Assembly (NCBI GenBank): GCA_037954665.1
Contig: JBBMOL010000376.1
Location: forward strand, 124,001-188,000
Length of the DNA: 64,000 bases
DNA from: Laguncularia racemosa
Taxonomy: Eukaryota; Streptophyta; Magnoliopsida; Myrtales; Combretaceae
Direction of reading: 5' to 3'
In this document: piece after piece, positions 1 to 12,800 of the stretch
Layout: every line of letters starts with the position of its first letter
How positions within the stretch are numbered: the first letter of the stretch is position 1
The notes under the pieces: model-generated
What the model was told of the DNA's origin: nothing
Databases searched by the model: none
What the model saw: only the letters and a program-made list of their open reading frames with translations
Position numbers and translations under genes: made by a program

Positions 1-962
1 CATGAGAAATTTGGATGGTTACGCCACCCTGGATTGTAGGTGTTTGAATAGGGTCCTTGATTTCCTCTTTGGAAATTGTTGACAAAATTTACTTGCTCTC
101 CATGGGATGAGGAGGAAAAGTTTCTAGATGGGCACTCAAGAGTTGAGTGTGGTCCTGAGCATAACTCACAACAAGAAAATTGATTAACATTGAAAGAAGG
201 TGCAGAGGTGAGTTTACTTACCTGGGCGGTAAGAGCAGAAATCTGAGTTGTTAAGGTGTCCATATCATTGACAGATGCCACTCTAGACTTACCTCTTTCA
301 TGTTGCCAATTATGTGCACTAGAGGCCATTTCATCTATCAAAGCACTAGCCTCATCATATGTCTTACTCATTAATGCACCACCAGAAGCAGCATCTACCA
401 GAGATCTCAATGTGTCATCTAAACTGAGATAGAATATCTCAATAAGGAGATTATCTGGTAATCCATGATGGGGGCATTTTCTAATTGCCTCCTTAAATCT
501 TTCCCATGCTTCATAAAGTGATTCACCACTAAACTTACTGAAGTTTGTGATGTCATTTCTTAACCTAGCAGTTCTAGCTGGTGGAAAAAATCTCCTTAAA
601 AATTTAGATGAGAGATCTACCCAAGTGGTTACAGAGTCTTGTGGCAATGAATTGTACCAAGCCCTAGATTTTTCTCTAAGTGAAAACGGAAAAAGTTGTA
701 GCCTAATTACATCATCAGATACATTATTCATTTTCACTGTATTACAATATTGAAGAAATACTGCAATATGCTCATCGGGACTCTCATTTGGATATCCTCC
801 AAATTGATTTGATTGAACCATTTGAACGAGTGCTGGTTTTAACTCGAAATTATTAGCCTGAATTGTTGGTCTTCTAATTGCAGGACCTGAAACAACAGGT
901 ACCGTGTATTCTCGAAGTGCTCTACCAACACCCTGAATCTGATTGTTGTTCTCATCTGCCAT
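1..962 (-). CDS. gag: Athila/Tat-type Ty3/gypsy Gag, 3' part cut by window edge
   Basis: Reading leftward from an ATG at 962, the frame is open for all of its 320 codons up to the window edge. The protein starts MADENNNQIQGVG. It carries the retrotransposon Gag core (LKPALVQMVQSNQFGG at about residues 41-56; LFPFSLREKSRAWYNSLP near residue 90) and a CX2CX3HX4C zinc knuckle (CELCSGPHSTLEC) near residue 286. The tail motif NTYNPGWRNHPNFSW is typical of Athila/Tat gags. Gag would package element RNA in cytoplasmic particles. It is the only retroelement frame here with no visible stop or frameshift, so this insertion is younger or better preserved than the others. Protease and pol would lie to the left, outside the window. 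Family call is from remembered conserved motifs. Confidence 0.9.
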   Translation of the reverse strand, partial: MADENNNQIQGVGRALREYTVPVVSGPAIRRPTIQANNFELKPALVQMVQSNQFGGYPNESPDEHIAVFLQYCNTVKMNNVSDDVIRLQLFPFSLREKSRAWYNSLPQDSVTTWVDLSSKFLRRFFPPARTARLRNDITNFSKFSGESLYEAWERFKEAIRKCPHHGLPDNLLIEIFYLSLDDTLRSLVDAASGGALMSKTYDEASALIDEMASSAHNWQHERGKSRVASVNDMDTLTTQISALTAQVSKLTSAPSFNVNQFSCCELCSGPHSTLECPSRNFSSSSHGEQVNFVNNFQRGNQGPYSNTYNPGWRNHPNFS

Positions 963-2127
963 GTTCTCTTCTTCCTTTCTTCTCTGCTCTCTTCTAAGTT
1001 GTCGCAAGGTGCGTTCTATCTCAAGATTAAAATGGGAGCGTAAATTGCAGCAAGTGCACTGGTCGTATGAAGTAATAAAGTGGTGAAAAGTAAGGTTGTC
1101 GATCCCTCGAGGAACCAATAGAGTACTAGATCTATGGCAATTCTTATCAATATCTAGGTGATTAAAAAGGGGCTTTGAAATGTCTAATCTAAAAATTTAA
1201 CTTAAAGCAACAAGAAAAATTTTATGACGAATCTATCAATTATGAACAAGGGAAATTAGAATTCACCCTAGATTTGTTAATCAAATTGCTACCAAGTTAT
1301 GTCAACTAGTGGTTATAAGGTTATTCAAGTGAGTTTAGAAAATCCTTTTTAGGGATGTTGACCTTAAATCAATTAGTCGGCTTCCGCGTCTCCAATTAAC
1401 CAAGGAATCAAAATTATGTTCATACACCTCCCGATGCTACAAACAACTAATGCCCTAAATCAATTAACCCTAATCCCTTAGTGATTAATTAACAAGAAAC
1501 ATTGCATTGCGCCCTCCATAAACTCTAATTAAACCAATTATCGCAACTCCCGTATTGATAATCAATCTAATTAAGAATTCCTAACAAATCCTAATCAATT
1601 CCCGTATCAAAAGGATTTCTAACAATTATAATCAAAGACTGATTATAATTGAAATCAAAGGAATTGCAATCATGAATAATCCTAATAATTCCTAATTACA
1701 TAACATGGCTACAATTATCCTTTTAACATTCTAGAGTTTCATCCAATTTCCCACAAGGATGATTTAGAACATTATAGTATGAGTTGCATAAAAACAATTG
1801 AAATAAAGAGGTGCAATGGAATTCATATTAAACAACTAATAAATGGCATAAAAGAAAATAAAGTAAATGAAACAATGGTTATAATCTTCAAGAGCTTCAA
1901 TCTTCAAAAATGACTCCTTGAATTCTTCAATTGAAAGCAAACTTCAACAAAATGACATTCTTCCTTCAAACTAAACTTTGGAAAAATCTAAAGTACCTAA
2001 GGAAATTCTAATGATTCAAAAGAAAGACAAATGATGCTAAAATAAAGAAGAAGAACAAAAGGATTCTAAACAAAAGAAAGGATGCTTAACAAAAGAAAGG
2101 ATGCCTCCAAGGTTCACACAAGGGGTC

Positions 2128-2135
2128 TATTTATA
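2128..2135 (-). promoter_or_regulatory. TATA box of the Athila/Tat-type LTR
   Basis: The minus strand reads TATAAATA, in the context CTATAAATAGACCCC, which is a strong plant TATA box. It points towards the gag at 962-1. Transcription would start near 2100, giving a leader of about 1.1 kb. Confidence 0.6.
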
Positions 2136-2243
2136 GATCCAAAGAGGAGGGGGATAAGGTTGATCTGATGAGGATTTGAGTCAGCAAATTAATTAGGATA
2201 CGATTTTGGAGAGATTCTCGCAATGGATATCCGGGGAGTAATG

Positions 2244-2370
2244 AAGGCCGGCTCAAGGCCGGCGGCCTTGAATGTAGGCCGGCTTAAAGGCCGGCGGCTT
2301 TTCTTCTTTTTGAGGCCGGCTCAAGGCCGACGGCCTTGAATGTAGGCCGGCCCAAGGACGGCGGCCTTCA
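2244..2370. repeat. GC-rich GCCGGC minisatellite in the LTR promoter region
   Basis: Four imperfect units of about 30-35 bases are built from GGCCGGC, AAGGCCGGCGGCCTT and CTTGAATGTA. They stand out sharply from AT-rich surroundings and contain many CpG and CHG sites. They also contain GCCGCC, the core of the ERF-bound GCC box, on the minus strand. The block lies about 110-240 bases upstream of the TATA box at 2128-2135. Confidence 0.85.
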
Positions 2371-2465
2371 GTGCAATCCTTCGCTCACTTCTTCAATTTT
2401 GTGAAAAACTCCTCCAATTAACTTGTAATTTACTTTTGGGTCCTCAAAACCTGTATTTTCACAAT

Positions 2466-3832
2466 AAATACCATTAAGTATCATTTCTTTATATTTTCTT
2501 ATAATATTAAAATAAATTTAATATAAGTCCAAAAGAAAATATAAGTATAATGTGATCTTATCATATAACGATGTCATTTAAAAAGTGTTATAATGTTTCA
2601 AAATATAGAAGTGAAATTTAATGAATGCAATGAGTTGTGTTGTTTTGTATTAAATTATGCAAAGGTCACATTTCTAAAAGGTATATGACATGCATAAAAA
2701 TGCATTTTGAACAAAAACTTTCAAAGTTATAGATAAAAAAGGTTTAGTTCTTTAATATGAGGTCTATATTTTATTTTTAAACTATTGGAAAATTAAGTTT
2801 TATGGTTAGAAACAATTACATCTATGAATTTTCTATACCAATTTTTTTTATAATTTTTTAATTTCTATTATTTGATAGTCTATCTTTTAATTGCATCTTC
2901 ATATCACATAAGTTCATTTCTTGACCGTCACTTGCATAACGGATAAATATAAAAATTAACTAAAGAAAGGAATTCCAACAAAAAGCGGAAATATATATAT
3001 AAAAAAAGAAAATAAAATAATATTGTGTATGAAATAGATGAAATTGAAATTACTATCTTTATTTCATAATATTACAATGGAATTCATTAAGCTCCAACAT
3101 TTTTCTACATGAAAAATTAAAACAACTATGAATATATTTATAAACTCTTATATCAATTTTTTTTGTTCTATAGTTTCCATTACTAGATCTAGATTCATCT
3201 CCCTAATTCATCTTCACCTACATAACAAATAAATGCAAAAGTTAGTTAAGATAAAGAAACTAAAGTAAAAGGTGGAGATAAACAAAAAGAAGGAAATAAA
3301 ATAAAATCATAATGTGTATGAAATGGACAAAACTAAAATTATCAACTTGAACAAAAAAAAAATACATCACTTTGTAGCAAAATTGATCTAGTTCCAACAT
3401 TTACCTACTTGCAAAATTAAAACAATTAATGCCATACTATAAACTCAATTACCAAATTCGAGTTGATTTCTCCACTTCATTGTTCATAATGCATATGAAA
3501 TAGGTGAAACTGAAATTCAATTTGTCTATTTGAGCATAGATAAGGGGGAAATAGTATAAAGTAATATACTACTCACTACAAAGAATAAATTGAGAAACTA
3601 AATCAACCTAAAGGAAGAAAAATATAGGAGAGAGAAATCGAATAGGTAAGAACAGTTGCTCTAAGGCCCTTTTATAGTGGACATATATAATAAATAAACT
3701 TAGTGAATGAAAATGAAGAGAATATAAATAAATGTTTAAATTGATTAAAATATAATGGTAAACAATTAATTTCACTATAATGAATGATGAAAATTAAAGC
3801 TAAAAATAACAGAAAATAAATGTAGTTAAATT
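2466..3832. other. AT-rich stretch without a gene; diverged ~300-bp tandem duplication
   Basis: No coding region was recognised. Two diverged direct copies are visible: one from about 2826 to 3125 and one from about 3141 to 3440. Both contain an ATACCAATTTTTTT-like start, an ACTAAAGAAA-type block, a TGTGTATGAAATRGA block and a GCTCCAAC or GTTCCAAC block followed by ATTAAAACAA. No terminal inverted repeats or flanking duplications were found, so the nature of the unit is unknown. Confidence 0.5.
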
Positions 3833-4193
3833 GTCACAACCCGCAGAGTATCCAATTTGTGACAACCCACTATGATTGCTCAATCCCTATTATGCAATTG
3901 TGAAGTGTCTCAAACCAATACAAATCAACATGTTAAATAATAATTAACTAATAGAATGCCTCTAGCATTCCTTCATCTCAAATAAAACCTATTCCATATT
4001 CAATAAAAGCATTATATATGTCTAAAAAAAGGACCTCATTTGGGTCCTATGTAAAATAAATACAACTAAGATCCCTTTGGATCATAATAAATATTTCTAA
4101 ATCTTTAAGTTTCTGAGTCTATCAAGTTATATAAGATATTCTCACTATCTCTCCATACTCTTGTTCCTAGAGTTTTGCGACAATTGTACATAC
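3833..4193 (-). repeat. Terminal piece of a minus-strand Del/Tekay-type LTR
   Basis: The plus strand starts TGTCACAACCC, so the minus strand ends in GGGTTGTGACA, the usual end of Del/Tekay-type LTRs. Together with 9385-9808 it appears to be the remnant of one minus-strand LTR, separated by the solo LTR inserted at 4194-9384. The combined length of the two pieces (about 785 bases) is close to the matching part of that solo LTR (about 870 bases). Confidence 0.4.
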
Positions 4194-5439
4194 TGTGAAG
4201 CCCGGAAAAATTAAAAAAGTTATATAAATAATTACAGAAAATAAATAGAATAAAAAATGTTATTTTATTCTAAATTTGTGATAATAATAGGTTTTAAAAA
4301 ATTAAACGAATAGAAAGAACGACTTTCATAAGAAAGGTAAGATGATAAACGTAATAAATTGAATTTTATGAAATATATTACTGAATAAATTTAGGAAGCG
4401 ACGTAATTAAAAATATCCGAATATAGAAATATAAACGGATAAATGAAAATAATTTTAAATTTTAACTTTAGTTCGAGTAAATTAAATTAAAAGAATAAAT
4501 CATCTGAAACATAATTTTCAAACAATATTTGGTTAAATAATAAAATTAATTTAAATTATAAATTTAGGAATTTTGAATAGAAATTTAGTGTAAAAATTTA
4601 TGTTCGGAATAATCGAATTAACCTAAACGTAAAATTTTGTAATAAATTGTTAAATAAATAATTTTTAAAAGTATTCATGTACGTATGCGAAATGTCAAAA
4701 TGAAAATATTTTTAAATAAAATATAATTATAATGTAATATATAATTATACATAAAAATTTATATATAACACAGAAAAAAAGGGGCCGACAGCCTAGTAGG
4801 GCAACGTGACCGGTTGTCACGTCGCCGTCCCTCTCCCTCATGCTATCTTGTCCCCTGCCCCTTACCTTATCCCTCTTCCCTGTCTGCTTTTCCTCCACCT
4901 TTCTTCTTTTCTGTTGTTTTTTTTTCTTACTTCTTCTTCCTTTCCCTTTTTCTTCTTCTTCATCTTCAGCTGTCTTCTTCTTCCCTTTTGTTGTCCTTTT
5001 TCTTCTCGGCCTCCAGTAGCGATGATGACGTCCGACGACAACCTCGGCTGCAGCAACAACGGCGGCCACAGCAGCCACCGTGACGACTCCGATCGTAACA
5101 GCAACAGCTGCGACGATAACAACCACAGCAGCGATGGTGACAGCTACGACAGCGATGAACAGCAGCGGTGACATCGGCTTAGTTCCGGAAAATAGGGGAG
5201 AAGGAAAAGGGTAGCAACTGTGACAATCATGACGACGAGGAGTACAACGACAGCCGCTCACAACTGAAATAGCAGTAGCCTCGGTGGCCCCGATCGCAGC
5301 AATGGCGGTGGCATCGACGGTGAAAGCAATAGCAACGGCAAGTGACGAGGATGACAACAACTCCAACGACAGCAGCAATGTTGGCAGTAGTGGCCGCAAC
5401 ATTTGATAGTAATTCCGATCCTCAATAGTTACAGCAATG

Positions 5440-7160
5440 GTGATGGATGGTGTGTGCGAGGGTGTGTTTGTGTGTGCAAGTGAAGGAAGTGTGTGGGTGT
5501 CCGTGGAGGGAGACTGTGAGAGTGTGTGCATGTGAGTGTGTGTGGATAAGGAGGAGGTGTAAGGGGTAGTGTGTGTGTGTGGTTGTGGGCGTGTGGGTGC
5601 ATGAAGGAAGAAGACCGCAACAGCAGCGGCAGCAGCAGCCCTACTGGCAATCATGGCGACTGCCACAGCAGCGGCGGCATAGTGACGATGATGATAACGG
5701 TAGCAGTAACTTCCAAGTCGTGTCAGTTTCGTCTTCTTCTTGATGGCGGAGGTGACAGTGGTAGCAATGTGTGGAGGAGGAAAAGAAAATGAGGAACGAA
5801 GAGAAGGAGCTGAGTGTGTATGAAGGTGTGTATGCAAGCGTATGTATGTATGCGCTGGTGGTATGCGGTGTATGTAGAGTATGTGTGTATGTATGTGCTA
5901 GTGGTGTTTGATGTGGGTGGAGCATGTGTGTATGTATATGTATATGGTTGTGTGCGTGGATGAGGAAGATGCGTGTGTATGTGTAGATGATAGTGTGGAT
6001 GTACGAAAGCATATGTGTGTGTGGGAATGAAGATGTATGTATGCGTATGTGTGTGATGTATGTGGAAAAGTGTGTATGTATGTGAATGGAGTATGGTGTG
6101 TGTGATTGAAGGTGTATGAGGTGTGTAAGAATGCGTGAGGATGCGTGTGTACGGTGAGGGCTGTGTGTGTGTGAGAGTGTATGTGTGCGGGTGAATGGAG
6201 GTGTGTATGTGTATGTGCAGGAAGGAGGATGTGTATATGAGTACGTATGTATGAGAATGCATATACAGAATGTGTGTGTGTGAATGAAGTGTGTATATGT
6301 GTATGTGTTGGAAATGATGTGTGGTGGGTGTAAGGGTGTATGGTATGTGTATGTGGGTGTGTGGCATGTGTGTGTGTAAGGATGTGTGTAAGTGTAGGTG
6401 ATGGTATGTAGGGCGTAAGAGTGTGTATGTGTTAATGAAGGTGTGCGGTGTGTGAGGATGTGTGTATGTGTTGGTGATGATATGTGGTGTGTGTGAGAGG
6501 ATATGTAGGTGTATTAAAGGTGTGGGATGTGTGGAGTACTGTATGTGTATATATGTATGGAAGGTGTAGGGTGCATGGTACTAGGGTGTGTATGGATGAT
6601 GTATGTGGGATATGTATGTACAAATATGAGACGATATGTAGAGTATGAATATGTATGTGTAGGTAAGGAAGGCAAATGTGGTGTGTGCAAAGTATGTAGG
6701 TGTGTGTATTGATGATGCAAGGTGTAAATGGAGTATGTGCATAGGTGTATGGAAGATGTGGGGTGTACGGTACATGTGTGTATATGGATGCTAGGTGAAG
6801 TATGTGATATGTGTGTATATGTGTGAAGGACGTGTGGTGAGTAGGTATGTGATGTGTATATAGGAGGAGTGGTGTACATGGGTATGTATGTATGTGTATA
6901 AGATGATGCGTGGCGTATGGGTGCAAAAGGTGAATATAGTGTGTGTAGAGTATGTGGGCAAGTATGTATTGGTAGTGTGAAGTATATGTAGGGCATGTGT
7001 GTATGATAGTAGTGTGGAAGGTGAAAGGAGCAAGTGTGTATGTATGTATAGATACGTGTGTGGTGTGTGAAGTGTGTATGTAAATGGATAAGAACATGTA
7101 TATGTTGGTGTACTTGTGGTGTGTGGGAATGTGCTGGTATATGAGAGTGTGGGGAAAGGC
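5440..7160. repeat. 1.7-kb degenerate GT-rich tract (TGTGTGTATG-type)
   Basis: The plus strand is dominated by TGTG, TATG and GGTGTG words with very little C, without one fixed period. It lies in the middle of the solo LTR. Alternating purine-pyrimidine sequence of this length can adopt Z-DNA and expands by slippage, which may explain why this LTR is so long. Confidence 0.9.
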
Positions 7161-7902
7161 ATCAAAGAGCTTGAGAAGAGATAGGAGTGAATGAGGAACT
7201 GAGCAACCCAACGGAAATTTCAGAGAGTCGTTGTAGTTGACCCTTCGATACCATGTTTGGAGAAGGGACTACACGTCAGAATCACTTGAGGACGATTAGG
7301 ACTACGACAACCCTAAACAGGTGAGTGGGAAACTTAATGATATGCTACTATGTTGTGTTGTATGTGGAATGCTATGTATGTGAAATTGTTGTTTGTTGTA
7401 TTTGCTATTTAATGTGATTGTTGTTGAGTTATGTGATGGGAATTAATGAGTTAGGAAATAAGTCGGGAGGAATATAGGAGGATGAATGGTTCGAGAGTTT
7501 AGATGTCATCACCTAAATGATAGCACCTAGCGCCATATCGCTAGTGCTATAACCATAAGCCTAACCCATGTTTTACAAATTGTTTTCTTCCAAAACAAAC
7601 CAAAATATAGAAACTTAGCTTTCCTTCTATAGCTACCAAATAGGTATGCTTAGTTAGAATAGGGTGTATAGGTATCATCATGTATACATGTCAAAGTTGG
7701 TTCCTGAATGTGTATACATATACTCAACAAACTTATTTTCATATGATATTTACAAAATACACTCATGAACCCAACTATACCAAATCATGAGTGCAACCTT
7801 AATTTTTACAAATCAACAACCATATTTTCTTACCCTCTTAAGTTCGTAAGGGAAAGCATTTAGTAAATTGTCCTTAATTAGAGATATGACAGAAATATGT
7901 AT

Positions 7903-7940
<38 letters not shown>
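7903..7940. repeat. (AC)13 / (AT)n microsatellite
   Basis: About 13 AC units at 7903-7929 run directly into alternating AT up to 7940. It is a compound dinucleotide repeat inside the solo LTR. Confidence 0.95.
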
Positions 7941-8038
7941 CATATAAAAATGTCATGAGGACATCGAAAGAGAAAACGAAATGACCTTGTGGGCTCTCAA
8001 AAGTGTGAAAATGATAGAGCACTTGAGAAGTGCGATGA

Positions 8039-8180
8039 CACAGAGGTGTCAGCAATGATTGTAAGCTAACCCGAGTGGTTCGACATTTGAGAAAAAGGGC
8101 ACAGAGGTGCCAAATCTGATGATTGTAAGTCGACCCAAGCAGTTTGACATTTAAAAGAAATGGCATAGAGAGGTGTCGAG
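8039..8180 (+). repeat. ~61-bp direct repeats within the solo LTR
   Basis: CACAGAGGTG(T/C)C followed by GATTGTAAG...GTTTGACATTT-like sequence occurs at about 8039 and again at about 8100. A third start (CATAGAGAGGTGTCG) is at about 8163. The period is 61-63 bases. Confidence 0.7.
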
Positions 8181-9384
8181 ATAATTTAATCCATTATAAA
8201 ACTGGATAGGTCTATGTTCACGGGGATTTGGGTTCAGTGTCGGTGTTGCTTAACAAGAAAAACATGATTTATGCTTGCTTGTGATGAGTGAAATGGAATG
8301 TTTGATGTTTACTTTTGTGGTATGATTGATTGTGATTGTAAATGTTATTTGATCACCCTAAATAAATTAATTAAGGAAGAGGACCTAATTTAAAAACTTG
8401 ACATGCATTTCACGAGACATTGCATGAGATTGAAAGCCATCACTTTCACAGGATGTGTCGGAAGTAATCAAGAGGATTGTTGTTCCGCCAAGTGCGAACT
8501 AAGTGATTAGGGGATTGTCGCGCCTTAACGGTTCCGAGTCCAGCCTGTCCTTGAGGGTTTTGCTCCGTCTGGTGCAGAGAGGCATGGGAGCGTTCACTGT
8601 TGAGATAATAAGATATCATAATTAACTAAGTGATAAGATAAACAAACTGGGTAATGACCTGGGTACTAATAGTAGCTTTGGAATCACCAACCCAAGGTCA
8701 AGGGGGGCGTAAACCCTAGACTTCACGTCGGTTACGGGAAGACCATGTGAGATGCTGCATTCATATGGTTGTTTATGCATAACATACATTTAATATTTTA
8801 AATTGAATTTGCTTGCTTGTGTACTTAACATAGGTTTAATAACTTAATTTGAATTTGCTTGTGTATGTATATAGCATCTGTCTAATGTTTGATTTTAGTT
8901 GTTTGTGTATGTGTACGTAGCATTGAAAGTGTTACCATCCCATTCACTGAGCCATGGTGTGCTCACCCCCTCACAGGCTTTATGTAGGTGTTGATAGCGA
9001 AAGCGCGGGATGGGCTAAGATGTGAAGTGTTGAGAGTTTTGGAAGACCAAAACAATGAAGTAAGATTTGTGAAGAATAGATTTACTTAGATGAATGATAG
9101 GACCCCAATGTAAATAGAAATGTTTAAATTGAGAAACCTAGGATTTATCCTATTTTACTTATTGGTAGGGGATACCGATTCTCTACGATCATGGTTGACC
9201 GTGGGGTACATGATCCATAGTTGTATTTTATTATCTAATCATATGTACTATAACTTGTTGTAGATGTAATTATTTACTTAGAGTCTTACGATCTCTAACT
9301 TGTAAGACGATTATCATGTAACGGGTGCACACGTGCCATGATAATTTTAGTAGAGGCTTTTAGGCCCCCTTTCGGGGTGTGACA

Positions 9385-9808
9385 TATACCTTATTACGAT
9401 GTCCCTTAAGAAAGTTTAGATAATCACGTCCTACAAGGCAAAATCCATAAGAAAGTGAGCTAATAGCCTAGTGAGATAAGAGTACAATATCTCAATACTA
9501 TTTACACATAAACAATTTCAAACAAGTTTTCAAATCATATGCTATGCATGAGCAACCATATGAATGCAACATTATACATGGTCTTCTAATAACTAGCGTG
9601 AAGTCTAGGGTTTACACCTCCTTGACCATGGGTTAAGGATTTAGATCATATCATAAGTGCCTGAGTCTCACACTCAATTAATTACTCTTATCTCTTTATT
9701 AGGGATTGTCTTAATTTCGATATCATAAGCTCAAGTGTTACTCATACACTGAGCAATAAACACCCTCAAGGATAGACCGAACATAGAATTGTCAAGGCGT
9801 GATAACCA
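9385..9808 (-). repeat. Inverted Del/Tekay LTR fragment next to the solo LTR
   Basis: This is the reverse complement, diverged, of part of the solo LTR at about 8510-8900. The shared block AACCATATGAATGCA followed by GTGAAGTCTAGGGTTTA is easy to see at about 9552-9610, against its complement at about 8710-8770. It joins abruptly to a truncated integrase at about 9808. The internal deletion removed the integrase C-terminus and the start of this LTR. Confidence 0.6.
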
Positions 9809-12800
9809 TCTGTCTAAGGGTACAATGCCATGCTGAATTGTAGTTTGGTGCCTAATGCCTTATGTAAGCTGCTATAGAATCTGCTTACAAACCTCATGTC
9901 TCTATCAGAAGTGATAGTTACTAGCACTCCATGCAATTTGACTATCTCTTATATGTATATCTAGGCTAGTTTCTTTAGCTTGTATCCCACTCTAATAGGT
10001 AGAAAATGAGTAGACTTGGTTAACCTATCTACTATTACCTAAACTACATCCTACTTCTCTTTGGTTTTTGGGAAGGTTGTAACAAAATCCATTAGCACAT
10101 GCTCCCATTTCCATTCTGGTACTAGAAGTGGCTATAATTCTCTAACTAGTCTCTAATGCTTTATTTTGATCTATTGGCATGTGAGACATTTGGCTATATA
10201 CTCAATTATCTCCTTCTTCATGTTCTTCTACCAATGGTGACTCTTTAAGCCCTTATACATTTTGGTGCTTCCAAGATGTATTGTGTAGGCTGAGTAATGT
10301 AAAGCTTTCATTATCTCTCTCCTCAATTCTATATCCCTTAGCACATATAGTCTTGTTTTATATCTTAGGGTTCCCTCGATATATATGATGAATTCAGAAG
10401 CCTTACCTTGTTCCATTATGTTCTTGATCTCTTGAATGTCTTTACCTTCTATTTGACCAGTTTTAATTTTGTCCATTATGGTTAACGGTATTCATAAGGT
10501 AGCAATTTTTATTCCCACTTCTTGAGTTAAAATTTCCAATTCCAACTTGCGCATGTCTTCCAATAACTCCCTTTGTGAAGTGGTGAGGGTGGCTATATTA
10601 CTCGGTTTCTTTCTACTAAGGTCATCTACCACCACATTGGCCTTTCCTGAATGGTATCTTATCACTAGGTCATAATCTTTGATCAGCTCTAACCATTTTC
10701 TCTATCTCATATTTAGCTCTTTTTGTGTGAAGATATACTTCAGGCTCTTGTGATTAGTGAAGATTTTGTATCTTTCTCCATATAAGTAATGCCTCTATAG
10801 CTTTAAGGCTAATACTACTATTGCCAACTCCAAGTCATGAGTTGGGTAGTTCTTCTCGTAAGTCTTCAGTTGGCAAGATGCATAAGCTATTACTTGACCA
10901 CCTTGTGTCAACACACACCCCAACCCTTGAGTTGAGGTATCACTATACACTGTAAATTCTTCTCCACTCTTAGGCAAAGTAAAAAATGGTGCTATCACAA
11001 GTTTCTCTTTGAGTATCTAAAAGCTGACTTAATATCTATCCTCCTACTAAATTCTTACATTCTTTTATGTCAATCTAGTGAGAGGAGTTGCTATTTTGGA
11101 AAATCCCTCTACAAATCTCCTATAGTAGCCTATTAGACTCAGGAAGCTTTTTACCTCTATAACTATCTTCGGTCCGTGCCAATCCACTACTACTCTCACC
11201 TTTTCTAGGTCCACAAATATCCTTTCTTTATTAACTACATAACCTAGGAAAATTGCTTATTCCAACTACAATTCACACTTATTGAACTTGGCATATAACT
11301 TTTCTTTATGTAACCTACTCAATACTAGTCTCAAGTGTTCTTCATGCTCTTTAGTACTTTTGGAGTATATTAGGATATCGTTTATGAAGATGATTATGAA
11401 TTTATCTAGAAAATCTCTGAATACTCTATTCATTAAGTCTATGAATGTAACTGGTGCATTAGTTAGTCAAAAGGGCATCACCAAAAACTCATAGTGCCTA
11501 TATTTAGTCCTAAATGTTATCTTCTGAATGTCTTTCTCTTTAATCCTTAGTTGGTTGTATCCTGATCTCAAGTCTACTTTTGAGAATACTTGAGTTCCCT
11601 ACAATTGGTCAAACAGGTCATCTATCTAAGGAAAAGGATATTTGTTCTTGATAGTGACCTTGTTTAACTCTTTATAGTCTATATAGAGTCCTATGCTTCC
11701 ATCTTTCTTCTTGACAAACAAAACTAGTGCACCCCAAGGAGAGACATTGGGTCGAATGAAACCCTTATCTTGTAACTCTTGTAACTACTTTCTCAATTCT
11801 TTTAATTCCTCTAATGCCATCCTGTAGACTGCTTTTAATATGGGTAACATACCCTATACTAAGTTAATGTTAAACTCTATCTCCCCAGCTAGGGGTAAAC
11901 CAGAAAGGTCTTTTAGAAACACTTCCAGAAATTCCCTCACTAAAGGTACTACTTCCATCTTTACTTCCTCACTAACTTCAATTGATATAGTTGCCAGCAC
12001 ATTCTTTTCTCACATCTCATAAGTAGGTCTCTACACTTCTAGTTTATACTCAAAGTACTCTTCCCTTAGTATATTGAACTACACCACCACGTTGTGATAG
12101 TTAATGGTAGCATGATATCTTAACAACTAATTAACACCGAAAATAATGTCAAACTCTACCATCTCCAATATTAGGGGGTCTGTTGGGATCACCCTACACT
12201 ATATCTCTATTCCCACTTCTCTGCATATTCTACTTATCCTTCTTCCTACTCCTAAAAGTATATTAACTAGATAGTAATTTATGTTTCCAATATACAATGC
12301 ACATGTACAAACAAAATTTTCAAACACATAGGATATTGATGCACTGGTGTCAAATAGTACATATGCATTGCATAAGTGTACTACAAGCATACTTGCAATT
12401 TTGTTTATGCTACGGATGTTTTGGCGTTGCTACTTCTGGATAGCAAACACATTGGTAGGAACTCTTTGTCTAGGCCCTCCTGCCCGTGGTCCACTTTGTC
12501 CCTTTACTAGAGGTCTAGCTACCTATTAGGTTGGGCTTACCTAATTTCTTACTTGTCCTTAAAAATAGTGCAATGCTAGCTAATGTGTCATGTCTTCTTA
12601 ATAGAAGAAGTATGCCCCATCTAGCTATCCACACTGTCTCAACTCATGAAGCCCATAGCATCTAGTACATTTAACATTTGGGCCTGCTACAGGAAGTGCC
12701 AAAGGCACTTGTCTGATTTGTAGAGGAGTTGTAGTGCTTTGTGTTTTGTTCTAATGCACCTGATGTCTTTTACCCTTGTTTTATCCCATTCCACTTGAGG

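Larger units (their letters stand above)
1046..2465 (-). repeat. Putative 5' LTR of the Athila/Tat-type element
   Basis: This AT-rich block lies immediately upstream of the minus-strand gag and has no coding potential. Read on the minus strand it starts TGTGAAAATACAGG and ends CTTGCTGCA, so it has TG...CA ends, and it contains a minus-strand TATA box at 2128-2135. The gap between its end and the gag ATG is only about 80 bases. I could not recognise a primer-binding site there, and no second LTR copy lies in the window, so the exact ends are a guess. The 2244-2370 GCCGGC repeat sits upstream of the TATA box, where U3 enhancers are expected. Confidence 0.45.
4194..9384 (+). mobile_element. 5.2-kb solo LTR of a Del/Tekay-type gypsy element
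   Basis: The block begins TGTGAAGCCCGG and ends GGGGTGTGACA, paired ends typical of Del/Tekay LTRs. It is flanked by CATAC (4189-4193) and TATAC (9385-9389), a TSD with one mismatch. No primer-binding site or coding region follows the end, so it looks like a solo LTR made by recombination between LTRs. The orientation comes from the ACTGAG...GCTCACCCCCTC block near 8946-8980, seen near the 3' end of such LTRs. Inside are a GC-rich trinucleotide-like zone (about 5020-5420), a 1.7-kb GT-rich tract, a CA/TA microsatellite and 61-bp direct repeats. Long open frames here (for example minus 4695-5837, rich in His-Thr or Ala-Val runs) are low-complexity artefacts. Confidence 0.72.

Noticed and set aside
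4695..7211. Long minus-strand open frames, including 380, 259 and 214 codons
   Set aside because: They are His-Thr-Tyr or Ala-Val-Ser low-complexity translations of the GT-rich and trinucleotide-like parts of a solo LTR, with no domain and overlapping frames.
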